Shown piece after piece: positions 1-10,655 of a DNA stretch of 64,000 nucleotides. The notes under the pieces were generated by a model. It saw only the letters and a list, made by a program, of their open reading frames with translations, had not been told where the DNA came from and searched no databases. This DNA comes from Enoplolaimus lenunculus (Eukaryota; Nematoda; Enoplea; Enoplida; Thoracostomopsidae): positions 40,105 to 104,104 of the forward strand of contig JASANG010001025.1 of the NCBI GenBank assembly GCA_030248215.1, given 5' to 3'. The position numbers and the translations under genes were made by a program. Position 1 is the stretch's first letter, and every line of letters starts with the position of its first letter.

Positions 1-6
1 AATTGA

Positions 7-228
7 GTGACTTTGGCCATTTTTTTAAGTTTCGTTTGTAAACATTTTGCTTTCAAACATTGGCCAGCGCCAAAGTCACCCCCATGACTAACATTGACTG
101 CTTTCTTTGACCTGATGCGGTCTATTTTGCTGTATGTTAAATCCTTTAATAGCTATAGCCAGAAAAAACGTGGCCGAAGTCATCCTCGAAGACGGCTGAT
201 TTAGCCAGGGGGTGTATGACTTTGGCCA
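7..228. repeat. TGACTTTGGCCA inverted motifs at window start
   Basis: GTGACTTTGGCCA (7-19), its inverse TGGCCAGCGCCAAAGTCAC (61-79) and ATGACTTTGGCCA (216-228). Probably the end of a DNA transposon cut by the window edge. Confidence 0.45.
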
Positions 229-446
229 ACGTAATTTGCGATGGATTTAGCAGCTCATGAAGTAAATGTGGCGCTGACGGGCTCATAAAACTATCTATAT
301 ACGTTTCCACTTTATTGATATCTTAAAGTAATGAACAGAAAACAACAAAAAATGCAATAAACCCTAAATTTTGAATGTTTTTCGCAGCATATTCTTGGTA
401 CGTAACTAGCTGAAATAGAAACTTAAACAGCATGTACTTTTCATAC

Positions 447-660
447 CGTTATTGATATCTGAGCAGTCATTGTAAGACGGTTCGTACTTCCACAGAACGA
501 GGCAATACAGTTTAACCTTAGCGTCATCTAAACACTCAGTATATCTGCACACATAGATGCACCAATTACATCTTCTTTTTATACTCTTCAAAACACTCAA
601 CAATCTCCATATAGGATTTGGGTTCCAGTTCAAAGTCCGAAAACAGACACAGAGGCAAAA
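447..660 (-). CDS. candidate exon, Cys-rich, unrecognised
   Basis: Downstream companion of the exon at 998-876. The acceptor is TTGTTAG at 662-661 and the donor is AACG|GTATGA at 447. In the phase set by the upstream exon it stays open for 71 codons and contains KVKLYCLVLWKYEPSYNDC. A second frame over the same bases (566-778) is also open and protein-like, containing EPKSYMEIVECFEEY, so the true frame is uncertain and a short intron or frame error near 570 is possible. The sequence at 640-760 has an odd A/C- and GC-rich composition. Confidence 0.25.
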
Positions 661-875
661 CTAACAAGCAAAACACCAAACGGCAATCCAAACGCGCGCC
701 GGCCAGAACAACAAACCCCGAACCCCCAAAAAAGCGCGCCGCAAAAAAAAAAAAACCACAAAAATAGCATATACCCAAGTTAAATTATGACGTGCTATAG
801 TGCAGTAAATCCACATATATACGTACGTAATAGTTAGTTTTTTGAGACCACACTTTGATTATGAATTAAACTAAC

Positions 876-998
876 TAGGCAAGCGAAGATGCTGGTTTTT
901 GCTTGATACGCAACGGCGACGAAGTTGTCTGGATACGCAATATCTCCGGAATCGAATACGGCTTTAACATGTCGCAAGCGTAGGCCAAATACTTCGGT
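876..998 (-). CDS. candidate exon of unrecognised minus-strand gene
   Basis: An open stretch of 41 codons bounded by a good acceptor (AATTCCAG) and a good donor (CTA|GTTAGT). The encoded segment reads protein-like (contains FGLRLRHVKAVFDSGD and YPDNFVAVAYQAK) with balanced codon use unlike the AT-rich surroundings. I do not recognise the family. It could join in phase 0 to the candidate exon at 660-447. No start or stop for the gene was identified in the window. Confidence 0.4.
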
Positions 999-1016
999 CT
1001 GGAATTTCAAATGCAT

Positions 1017-3424
1017 AATTATTGCACTTATTATCTAAACCAACAGTTGTAATTGCAAACTATAGGAGTATTTCTAAACGTACACGAAATCGTCTGCCAT
1101 AGTAATACGCCCCGTAGGTGGCTGTGCCACTCATATATATCAAACTAAAAACAACAAAATTAAAACCAAACCCAAATCCACACCTTAATGGAGTCCCCGG
1201 CTCCGCTTAGTCTCTTAAGAAACTAAGTTAGGCTTAAGCGTTGCAAAGCGGCGTAAAATTTACATAATCTATGCGTGGCTGCTGCGTCCGCAAGGTCAAG
1301 TTATCAGGGGCCCTGCGTGGCCATTTAATAATTATTGTTGTCAGGCTTGATACGCCAAAACGCATAGCTAGCGGTTTTGGGGGGACATATTGTTGTTGTA
1401 TGTATGAATTGTAGTGTTAAGTTCAGGTATCCCAAAAATATGCAAATCAACTCAACCTGGACAATGGGATAGCCAGCTTCCATAATCATTATTACCGTTG
1501 GAGTTTACAAAATGCGGCGAAAGTTTTCCTGCGATTTTACAGTTGGCTTGTTAGCTTATTATTATTATTATTTGTGATCGGAGTAGTTGATTTGTGCAGC
1601 GGTACCGGGAGCCTTAGACGAATAGGAGTAACTAAATAGATAGCCACGGTAGCTCCATGTGAGCCTACGGTGCACCGTCGGAAGGAGTTGCAAGTAAACG
1701 GAGCGCACAGCGCGGAGCCTACAGGCAGTACCTGGAGAAATCGGGATAACTGGGAAATGTTGTAACGGGGTTCTTGGGAGTTGTTTAGAATTTTCTGGGG
1801 GATGATCGCGATCTATGATAATATCGGTGTTTCCGGTGAATGTTGTAAGTTTACCTCCATCAAGTTTGTTGATTTTGATACTTCACGCAGCTATTTATAC
1901 ATTGTTTGTTTAATTTGCCCACTTCTCTTTTCATTCTTACGCATTTGTGAAAGGTGTACTTAATTTAATGGTTTTAACATAGCTGTACGCTGGTGGTGGT
2001 GGTGTTGTTGGCTCCAGCAATTTTGAGTGACATTTTGCGTAGTTTTGCATAGTTTACTGTGTATTAGTTTTTAGATTTACCCGCTTGATCTGAAATATAT
2101 TGATTCTTATTAGTAATGTTTTTAGCCGAATTTTACTTTTTCTGTTACGAACCGCGTGATAAGTTCAATACCATGAGCGTGCGCGAAAGCTATTTGTTGG
2201 GGAAAAATCGCAATAAACATGTTGTTTAAAGTTTGCGTGAAGGTTATTTATGTCTGGGGAAACAAAAATAACGTAGCAACCATATGTCATGTATTAACTA
2301 TGAGCCAGTGTTGTTTTTGTCTACATAAAACGGTCTTATTGTTGAATTCAGGAAATATGTATTTGTTTTGTAATGAATCAGGCCCGTAGATAGCTCAACA
2401 TGCTAGAGGGACAAATAGTTATAAAAAGTGCATACAGTCTACTTCTCTTAAGACATTTATAAGCGGGGCAAACATTTCCACGGCAGCAAATATGAAGAGG
2501 TGGAGATATATGACCGATATGGTTCAGGCTTAGGCTCGGGCTTAAGTTTGTGAAAGTATTGTAATCTCCTTGAATTGTTCGCTGGGGGAAGTGTGCAAGA
2601 GAATTGGCAATCCTAAGTAAGAAAATTTTTTCCTACTGTAATGCAGTCGAACGAGAAAACGGCACAGGCCTAAAAGTAACCGTGACCGATTAAAGCTGTT
2701 CATTCAACTGCACCGTATTTTAATAAAGTAAATTAGTTTCGTCACGCTAAATGATGTATCATTAAATCAGCTAAAACTAAAATTAATAAGCAATTTTAAA
2801 TTCACTGAACATTATAGCACCTACCGTGACCTTTCACCTATCATAGCCTAGTAATTACTAGGTCGACGCAACGTGTTCGTCAATCTAAGAAATCAGATAA
2901 GGTTTAATTTAATTTTACTCATTCTATTTAAATCGTGAAATTTTTAAAATTTACCATTATTCAATGACAGGGGTCGTTTTATGACTTAGGGATTGTATAT
3001 TATATATGCATCAAATTTCAATTGCTCTTTACCTATCAAATTTGATGTGCTACAGAATTTGTAAAAAAATTCAATTAGAAAAAAATTGTTGCAAATTCGG
3101 GCTGTTCATTTTGAATTTGAGCAATGAGGAAAATTGTTTTTGAGTTTTAAACTTTTTTACTGTTTAGAAATTTGAAGTCTTAGTTTGATGTGTTATATTC
3201 CAATATTCTTTTTACCATTAAAAATCAAAAAGTATAAATTCGTGTACGGGAATTGAATGCTTTTATTTTCACGGTTAACTCACCGTATTATAGATGGTGC
3301 ATAACTCAAGTATTGGGATGAATCTCATACAATCTGTCTCAAGTAAAAAAATGTTATTCATGCATTTTACAGCGTATAGAAATAATCATTAAATAATATT
3401 TTAGCTCTTGTTCAGTATTCTCCA
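1017..3424. other. intergenic, nothing identified
   Basis: AT-rich with a (TTA)n run near 1556-1573 and a more GC-balanced stretch at 1590-1760 that could be an exon or leader, but no supported frame. Confidence 0.5.
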
Positions 3425-3560
3425 CAAGCTTAGGTTGTAGCGTATTCTTAGGTATAGCAAAAAGCTGGAAGCCTAAAGCATTTACCTGAGCCTAAGCTTG
3501 AGGCTAAAGTCTAAGCCTTAATATTAAACGTGGCGGAAAGTGTACAAGAACCAGTATATC
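3425..3560. repeat. GCCTAAGC-rich dispersed repeat before oxidoreductase start
   Basis: Contains GCCTAAGCTTGAGGC and ends GTGGCGGAAAGTGTACAAGA. Related copies lie at 4537-4640 (intron 2), 7960-8050 (intron 4) and 22495-22651, the last ending GGTAAAGTGTACAAGAGCCA. The copy ends about 22 bp before the ATG, so it may form the 5' leader. Confidence 0.6.
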
Positions 3561-3581
3561 ACTATATGATCAACAGAAAAT

Positions 3582-6500
3582 ATGCCTGAAACTAAAAGAG
3601 TAAACGTTGCCCTTATCGGGTTCGGTCGCATGGGTAAAATTCGTTTTGAGGCGTTAACCACCACATTAGTAACTTCTACGCGTCTCGTGTACGTTGTGGA
3701 CAAATTTCCTGAAATTCCACAAAAAATAATTACGGAACGTTATGGCGACGATAATCCAGGTCCAAAAGTGATCGGATTCGATCAGTTGAATTTGGTTTGG
3801 AATGATAAAAGGTGCGAAAGCTTGTGATGTATGTTAACCTGAAATTTAGCCAGTTCAGGGTCCGATTCAGAAGGGGCCGGGGTCATTAAGTGCGCCTTAA
3901 TTCCCTATTTGTCTTATAAAAAAATTCTTCAAACATAAAATTGAAAAACGCTGCGAGGCAGACAGCACCAATCGAGCGTGTGCGGCAAAGTATCCCTTAG
4001 GTTCTGTTGATTAAAAACCTGTGAATTCCTCATATATTTTTCCTGGATCCGCCTATAGGATTTCATTTCTGAAAGATATTGGGCGTAGTATATACTGCCA
4101 TTCCTTTGTATATGCCCCTGATGCAATAGCCAAAGGTCTATAAATTGTTCGCATGAGTATTTGAAAGTACTAAGCTTGAATGGGCATGGTTTTTCAGCTG
4201 CTTAATGAAAAGGGACTAAAGTATTCTAAGCATTTTTCCAATACCAATGGTGCAGATAAATATTTTGCGTAGGCTTAGACTAACGCTTAGGCTTTAACTT
4301 AAAGTATGATGGTCTCAATATAGTTTTGTAGAATTTACAAGCGGTTGCTAAATACATTTCAATGAGTTGTACATACTTGTTTATATTTATAGCATAGCTG
4401 CCGTGTTTGTCTCAGTGCCAACCGATGATCATTTCAGTATCTTAACTGCCGCTTTTTCCGCAGGTTAGATAGCTTACTTTTGAATTGAACCTAGTGGTGT
4501 AAATAAAAAGATTCTTCTGCACCCCCGACAACAATCTTAGGCTTAGGTTTAGGGTAGAAAACAGATTAGCTTAATCTAAATCTTAGCATAATCTTTTGCC
4601 TAAGCTTTTGTTTCAGCCTAAGCTTGAGCCTTATACTTTAATGTGGGCGGAGTCAACACGAGCCAAATGTTATATAAACTTAACCCTCGGCGTTTTAAAC
4701 GTATTTTGAAAAGTTTCGGTCTGAGCGGAAGGAACACATTCGTGTTTACGGGTAGACCCGCCCAGATTCACTACACACGGGAGTTGCGTATCCAGAAGCA
4801 TCTGCAGGTGTACCCGAGTAAGCTTAGACCAGTCTTAACGGATGCCCAAGGTTAGCGATTCTTCTAGCATTATCCCAATCAACTGAAACTGCTATGTACA
4901 ACCAACTACAGCTAATGCAAGAATCACAGGTGACTGCTTAACGTCGAAAATTGTACAATTGTGATTTGACCAACCACAGCCTATAAACCGCCTATAGTAG
5001 CCAAGACCCAAAGACTCAATCAGATCCAGCAACCTTCTGTCTAAAACCTAGCTACAACAACACAGACTACGCCATGCATTTAGTGCAACTTCCGCAATAT
5101 CATGCGTGCACCTGGTAAAGTTTTGAGGGTTTAGTGTAATGAACACTGAAGCCAAAAAAGCTTCAGTGTCCAGCACACTGAAGATAAAAAGATTCAGTAT
5201 ACCGACACAAACCGTTTAGTGAATGCTAAAAACTGAGGGCAGTCCTACGGCGTTCAGAGAGCAGCATAGGCCGGGTCGCTCTCTATGTACTACTGCTGCA
5301 CGAAGTACAATCTATCAACGCTGAAACGTTTCACATAATACCAGTATGCGCTAATGTATTAAGGTTTCAATGGCTACTTAATTGCATGTTTTGCTGGAGA
5401 ATTTGAATCCAGTGTATTAATTTAGTCTAAGAGTGCGACTAATTTAGAAAAAGTATAAGTCAGTTCCGCGGCGCTTCCGAGGGTTCACAAGAGATCGCTA
5501 ATATATCATCCGGTTTCAATATACATTCTATCAAAAGTGTGTAATAAAACCTCGGTTGAGCTGTTACTTTTTTGTGCGGGTAGGTTGTAAAACGTGAGCA
5601 GCCTAAGGCAAGTGTGAAGTTTACCATATGAGTAATCTCGTGACGTAATTTATTATCAAAAGATAAGTAAAACAATAACTAAAGTTCAGTATCGAATACT
5701 ACGGCAACCCAACTAGAAAGCAAATGCTACACCAGTAACGGTTTAAACCAAGCTCCTACACACCTTGTTATTGTGGCGTCTGTTTGACAACTGTTCAGTC
5801 TCCCCTCGGATTTCGTAAGAATAAACTGTTCGTCGTTACCAACCGACCAATTCCCAGCGAAGAACTGGCATCAAACAAGACGGAAAAATCACATTAAACA
5901 AACAGTAAACTCGATACAGGCCCTACCATTAATTTACCAACAGACCTCTGAACGATAAGCAATCGATCCTTTAACACCTCGTTGGGCTGAAATTTAGATT
6001 TCGCCATTTTGCCTGAACCAGAAACGAACCACGCAATACTTTCGAGTAAGGCGCAAATTCACACAGAGACAATCACTTTGTTTACAGTAAAAGTCGAAAA
6101 CTAACTCCATGCTTAAATGTAAAGTTTGGTCAAAAATCTGCAACCTATTCTATTGCAGTCCCTGGGTACGACTGTTCTAAAGCTTTTTATAACTGCGAAC
6201 TGACTAATTCGCATTCAATTGGCGAAAAATGTTACAGGAAAACATGTTTTTGTTGAGAAACCAGTTGCAAACAACTACGAACAGACGAAAGAGTGCTACA
6301 ATATAGCTGAAGCTCATTCATGTCATTTATACTGCGCTATCAACAGGCTAGTTTACCTCTTACCAAACGAATATCTACGACAGCTCGTCGTCTGACAACT
6401 TATCACCCAACAACTTTCAAAGTATAAACCTAGGCATGATCTTAAGGACAAGCCTCAGCTTAAACCTAATGGTGGGTGACAAATTGACGCGTTTATATGA

Positions 6501-9500
6501 AATGTCGCATTACGAAATTTCAGTCGACGAGTTGCCAAGGCGACGAAATGTCGTGGAAGCTACTCAAACAAGTTCAATATACTGTGCTGCAGCCACTGCG
6601 AAGTCTTTTGCGATGAACTGCAATTACCTGTTGCTATACATACCGAACATATCTGTAATCTAATATTTGATACGTAAGCAGGATTATACAGAGCTGTTCA
6701 CAAAACTTTTCTTGCAATTACAGTTTAGGCCTGAGCCTGTGACGTTTGGATTAACATCCCGCTGCTTTAAATCAATCATAATGTCGCGCAATTTTTTCGC
6801 CGCATTTTCACTATTTAGACAGGCATTATGAAAACTTTTGCATATTTGACTTTCCCACGATATCTCGTATCTTTCCACACCGAAATTTGAATTTTCAAAA
6901 AATTTGACTTTTTTCGGCCGCGAAGTGCTCTTGGGTCGAAAAATTGTAAAAAAGGCTTGTAAATACTTATCATTCGACACATCCTGCAAAACTCAGTCGA
7001 ATGGTGTCCAATTATTCACGATTGAACAAGCGGTGCACGAGTCATAATCTCATATTAACATGCTAATACGACAGTTTACGCCAAAAACAATATCACAGGA
7101 ACGATATTCAGATTGCGTATCGCGAGCGTTTCAGCTTGACTAATGTCAATACTTTTATGTGAATTTAGGAGATTTGACCCAGCGTATCAGAGAATAACGA
7201 ACGCGGTGCGTTCTGGATCACTCGGAGAAATCCAGCTGTTAAACCATGTATTCGGAGACCATCCTGAACCCGATACGTCAACATTGAGTGGTTTAGGTAA
7301 TTATGCTATGATTGTTTGCAGGGGACGGATTCATTATTTTCAAAAAGTGGGGGCTAAAACTATTTCTCAGTAAATTTAGGAATGATATTTCAATTATACT
7401 TGATTTACAATGGAGTGACCTGAATGCATGTACACTCTTGTATAGAGATTAATAAACTAGGCGGGTGGTACTTGGGATCGACTCTTTGAGCCCATACTCG
7501 TTGGAATCGTGAGTGATGTTTTATGATATATTTCATCCGCAACAAAATTGGTATCTTGTGGGCCAGCCGTAAGTGACTGATAGTTATAAAATTTTCAATA
7601 TACTTAAAATAGAATTGAACCATTTTTTATGGTTTTCACTAAATAGACGGCACCTCTACCAGCACTAGACAAAACTGTCTAATGAAGCCGCTTTATTTAG
7701 GGTGGACTCGCAAGCCGACACTTAAAGCAAACAAGAAATCGTTCCGCGAAGGGGTGTTTTAATGCAGCTATTTTTCATTTAGCGTCCACATCTACGTCAT
7801 CGTAGGATATATTTCGGCACAAAAAACTAGTATTTTCATATGTAGGCGCGGAATGTCAAAATTATAGACTTCCTTTCATAAAGACAGCGGTATGCCACAA
7901 ATGTTTCGTCTCGATTTTGTATTGACAACTGCCCGGGTTATTTATTACAAATTTTACACTTAGGCTTAATAGGCTTGAGATTACTGGATTAGGCTTATGC
8001 GTGTACCTAGGTCTATGGTACTGTTTAGCCTTAGCTTTAGACTAATATTGCCCGACGCTGAATGTAGAAGCACTCCACTGGTACCATATCCCAATCAGTA
8101 TTGATGTTTGTGGAGCAAGAACACTGCTTGAACGATCCAAACGCTGATGATTTGCTAATCCCCAACTGCTGATATGTGTTATAGACATTTGAGAACACGG
8201 GCCCTAATTTCAGGAAGTATTTTCTTGGACATGACTTTTCACTGTATCGACAGCTTTAACGAACTTATTCCAAACGCGTCTTGGGCTGAAATCAATGCAA
8301 CGGCGATGGCGTGGAAGCAATCTTATGCTGAACAGAATACACATGACTGCTGTTCATTTACGGTCAAATATTCGACGGGAACAATTGGAGTTGCGAGCGT
8401 GGTTCGATATGCTCCGTATGGATACGAAAATCGACTTGAGGTAATATATCTTGAATAAACTGAAAATAGGATGTCCTGCGCGTTTCAGTCCTACAAACTA
8501 GTTGTTGATGTTTTCCTATTAACTGAACTGATATTGCTTCAGTGGTATATTATCAAAATTTATTTTCTCATCTGTTAGCTAGCAACAATTTTCAAAAACG
8601 TCGCATCAACATATTGACATTGTTTTTGGTTCTGTAAAGCTAAACGACAATCAATTATTGTTATTTTCAAAATAAAACGGTAGTCTTGTTTGTTTTGGTG
8701 TTGAGATCGATTGAATTTTTATGCAACCAAAGTATGATTAAATTAAAATTGCAAAATTCCGATTCCGATTGATTGAGCAAACAGAATCGGAATTGGAACT
8801 CGTTTTGAATCGGAATTCTAAAAGCAAGACAAGCTTAATGTAAGCCCAAGCAATAAATATTCTTAATATTTAAGTTTACCCTACTGCGGTCTTGTGAGAA
8901 ACCGGTTAGCCAGCGGAGCACCACTAAAACTAACATGGGCTGATGTTTGAACGATTAAACTTTAGTATATTTGACTGTGGGTCTTTCTTCTTGGAACGTA
9001 AAATGTCTCATATATACCGGTCGAGAAAAAGGTGACATTCGATAGACTCTCGATTGAAGTGGTTTAAATCAGACGGAGACAGACCAAATAAACTTATTCA
9101 CTATGCCGGCCTTAAGATACGGCCCCAAAAAAGGTCAAAGGGCCCCCAATAAAACGTTTTGCAACTCTGTGGTCAGCGCAAAAATTTTTAGTTTGCAAAA
9201 ATGGAGACACAAGGGTCAGCCCCCATTCGGGATGCCTTTTTATATAAAAAATCAGCCATGCGTGACGATCCATGAAACTTCAAGTTTGCACACAACTCTG
9301 TACCCGAATAGACAACGTGTTAAGTGCTTTCAAAAATCTTTCTTACCTTCGACCATGAATATTATATTGGCAGTTTGTGTTTCAGTTGTTAGCAAAAAGT
9401 ATGGTAGGTTTACAATTATTCGTACGGAACAAAATGATCGTCACTCTCTCTATCCGTTTGCTCTAAACCTCACACCAAATTCTTTCGGCTAATGGGTCCG

Positions 9501-10655
9501 ATACATTCAATGCACGCAAATAATTTTTTTATTTTTGGAATCTAGACGAAGTAAACTTTATATCCCAGCAGAATATATAAAACATTTGACTACAACGATT
9601 TTGGCCATGATTTTGATGTTTTATAAATTAAATCGGGTGGGAGTAAAAATGCAACGCGCGCTGGGTATAATTTTTACACAGCACTGGAGCTTTGAAAAGT
9701 GTTCATTGCGCTGTAGGTCACAACAGCAGACCAAAACCAAAATTCTGTGTTAACATATAGTACGATCATTCAATTTTGCTAAAGCTTAAAGCGATAATTT
9801 ACTTGCGGCGACAGTTTTTGTTTCACCGTTGTTGTTTCAGGTAATTGGCACAAAAGGCGCAATGGTTGCAGAAAATCAACGTCCAGACAGCGTTATCGCA
9901 AGGTCGGAACGTGGAGATTTGTTGACTTCAATTGAATATTCATTTCCTCAACGATACAAAGTTGCGTTTCAAGATGAAGTTGCTCACTTTTTACAAGTTG
10001 TAAAAGGTAATTCTGAGTTGGGATACACTACCGTATTGAGCGCAACGGTTTGTGCGTTTGATATTTGACGGTTTAAATTTACAGACTTATTCACAAATGG
10101 CAATAGTAAATAGATGGAGCGTTAGATTTGGTATCGCCAATAACCGAAATAAGGCATCTTCAAATGGGATTTAAGGTTGCGCTATACTTTTAAATGGTTC
10201 AGTCGTATAGTGAGCGGCGTCCAACAACGAATCCTAATGCATACCAACTTGTAAACGACATTTTAGTGACGCTCTAACCGTTAAATGAACATTCGTCACA
10301 TAAATGCGTGAAACCTATTAGCACAGCAAGGCGTATTATCCAACAGATTTAGAGGTGCATCAAGTGAGATTGAAACGACGGGAGGCGCAACCACGTGTCG
10401 CAAACTGAGGGAACAAACAAAGCTTATTTAGTTTGCCTATGACCCTCCACATCACAGCTATCAACCCTGTGGAAGGAACACCCATTCAGTATTAAGTACA
10501 TTCTGTTTGTGTCTTTATTTTAGTTACCTTTTAGTTTGTTTGCAGGTAAAGCTGAAATGGCTGTAACAAAAGACCAGGTGCTTAACGTGATGCGTATGAT
10601 TTCTGCTGCAGAACAATCGAATAAGAATAAATCTGTCGTTAAGATTGATCTTTAA
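3582..10655 (+). CDS. Gfo/Idh/MocA oxidoreductase, inositol 2-dehydrogenase-like
   Basis: Predicted NAD(P)-dependent sugar or polyol dehydrogenase of 346 aa. Coding exons: 3582-3811, 4393-4463, 6238-6346, 7169-7296, 8214-8440, 9841-10006 and 10546-10655; all junctions are in phase. The N-terminal Rossmann fold shows GFGRMG at residues 13-18. The family EKP motif is at 107-109, giving Lys108. Asp185 and His189, in the pattern D-x3-H-x2-D, match the catalytic Lys/Asp/His of bacterial inositol dehydrogenase in spacing. NRRFDP at about 136-141 is also typical. Length fits the family (about 330-350 aa). The start is the first ATG of the open exon and sits just before the nucleotide-binding fold. 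All introns are GT-AG except intron 3 (6347-7168), which needs a GC donor (AACAG|GCTAGT). No targeting peptide is evident, so it is probably cytosolic. The exact substrate cannot be told from sequence; myo-inositol or scyllo-inosose is an inference from the closest family. Confidence 0.93.
4537..4640. repeat. GCCTAAGC-rich dispersed repeat, oxidoreductase intron 2
   Basis: CTTAGGCTTAGG at the left and GCCTAAGCTTGAGCC at the right, then GTGGGCGGA, like the copy at 3425-3560. Confidence 0.6.
6347..6352 (+). other. non-canonical GC splice donor
   Basis: Exon 3 of the oxidoreductase ends AACAG and the intron starts GCTAGT. Using this GC donor with the AG acceptor at 7167-7168 restores the family motif NRRFDP exactly. 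No nearby GT donor keeps the frame. Confidence 0.75.
6684..6983 (-). CDS. candidate terminal exon nested antisense in oxidoreductase intron 3
   Basis: A 99-codon frame ending in TAA, preceded by an acceptor-like TTTTGCAG, lies on the minus strand wholly inside intron 3 of the oxidoreductase gene. The translation is protein-like: basic PKSTSRPKKVKFF near the start, then ENAAKKLRDIMIDLKQRDVN, which could form an amphipathic helix, and a Cys-containing end. No upstream exon was identified on the minus strand and the family is not recognised. It may be a nested gene, a gene fragment, or a chance open frame. Confidence 0.25.
   Translation of the reverse strand, partial: DVSNDKYLQAFFTIFRPKSTSRPKKVKFFENSNFGVERYEISWESQICKSFHNACLNSENAAKKLRDIMIDLKQRDVNPNVTGSGLNCNCKKSFVNSSV
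8530..8820. repeat. worn hAT-like copy in oxidoreductase intron 5
   Basis: Shares AACAATTTTCAAAAACGTCG and TTTTTGGTTCTGTAAAGC with 58758-59118; the right side has repeated AATCGGAATT motifs. Confidence 0.55.

Noticed and set aside
9103-9492. 129-codon plus-strand frame in oxidoreductase intron 5
   Set aside because: No splice support, no recognisable family, low protein-like character and it lies in an intron of a well-supported gene; likely chance.
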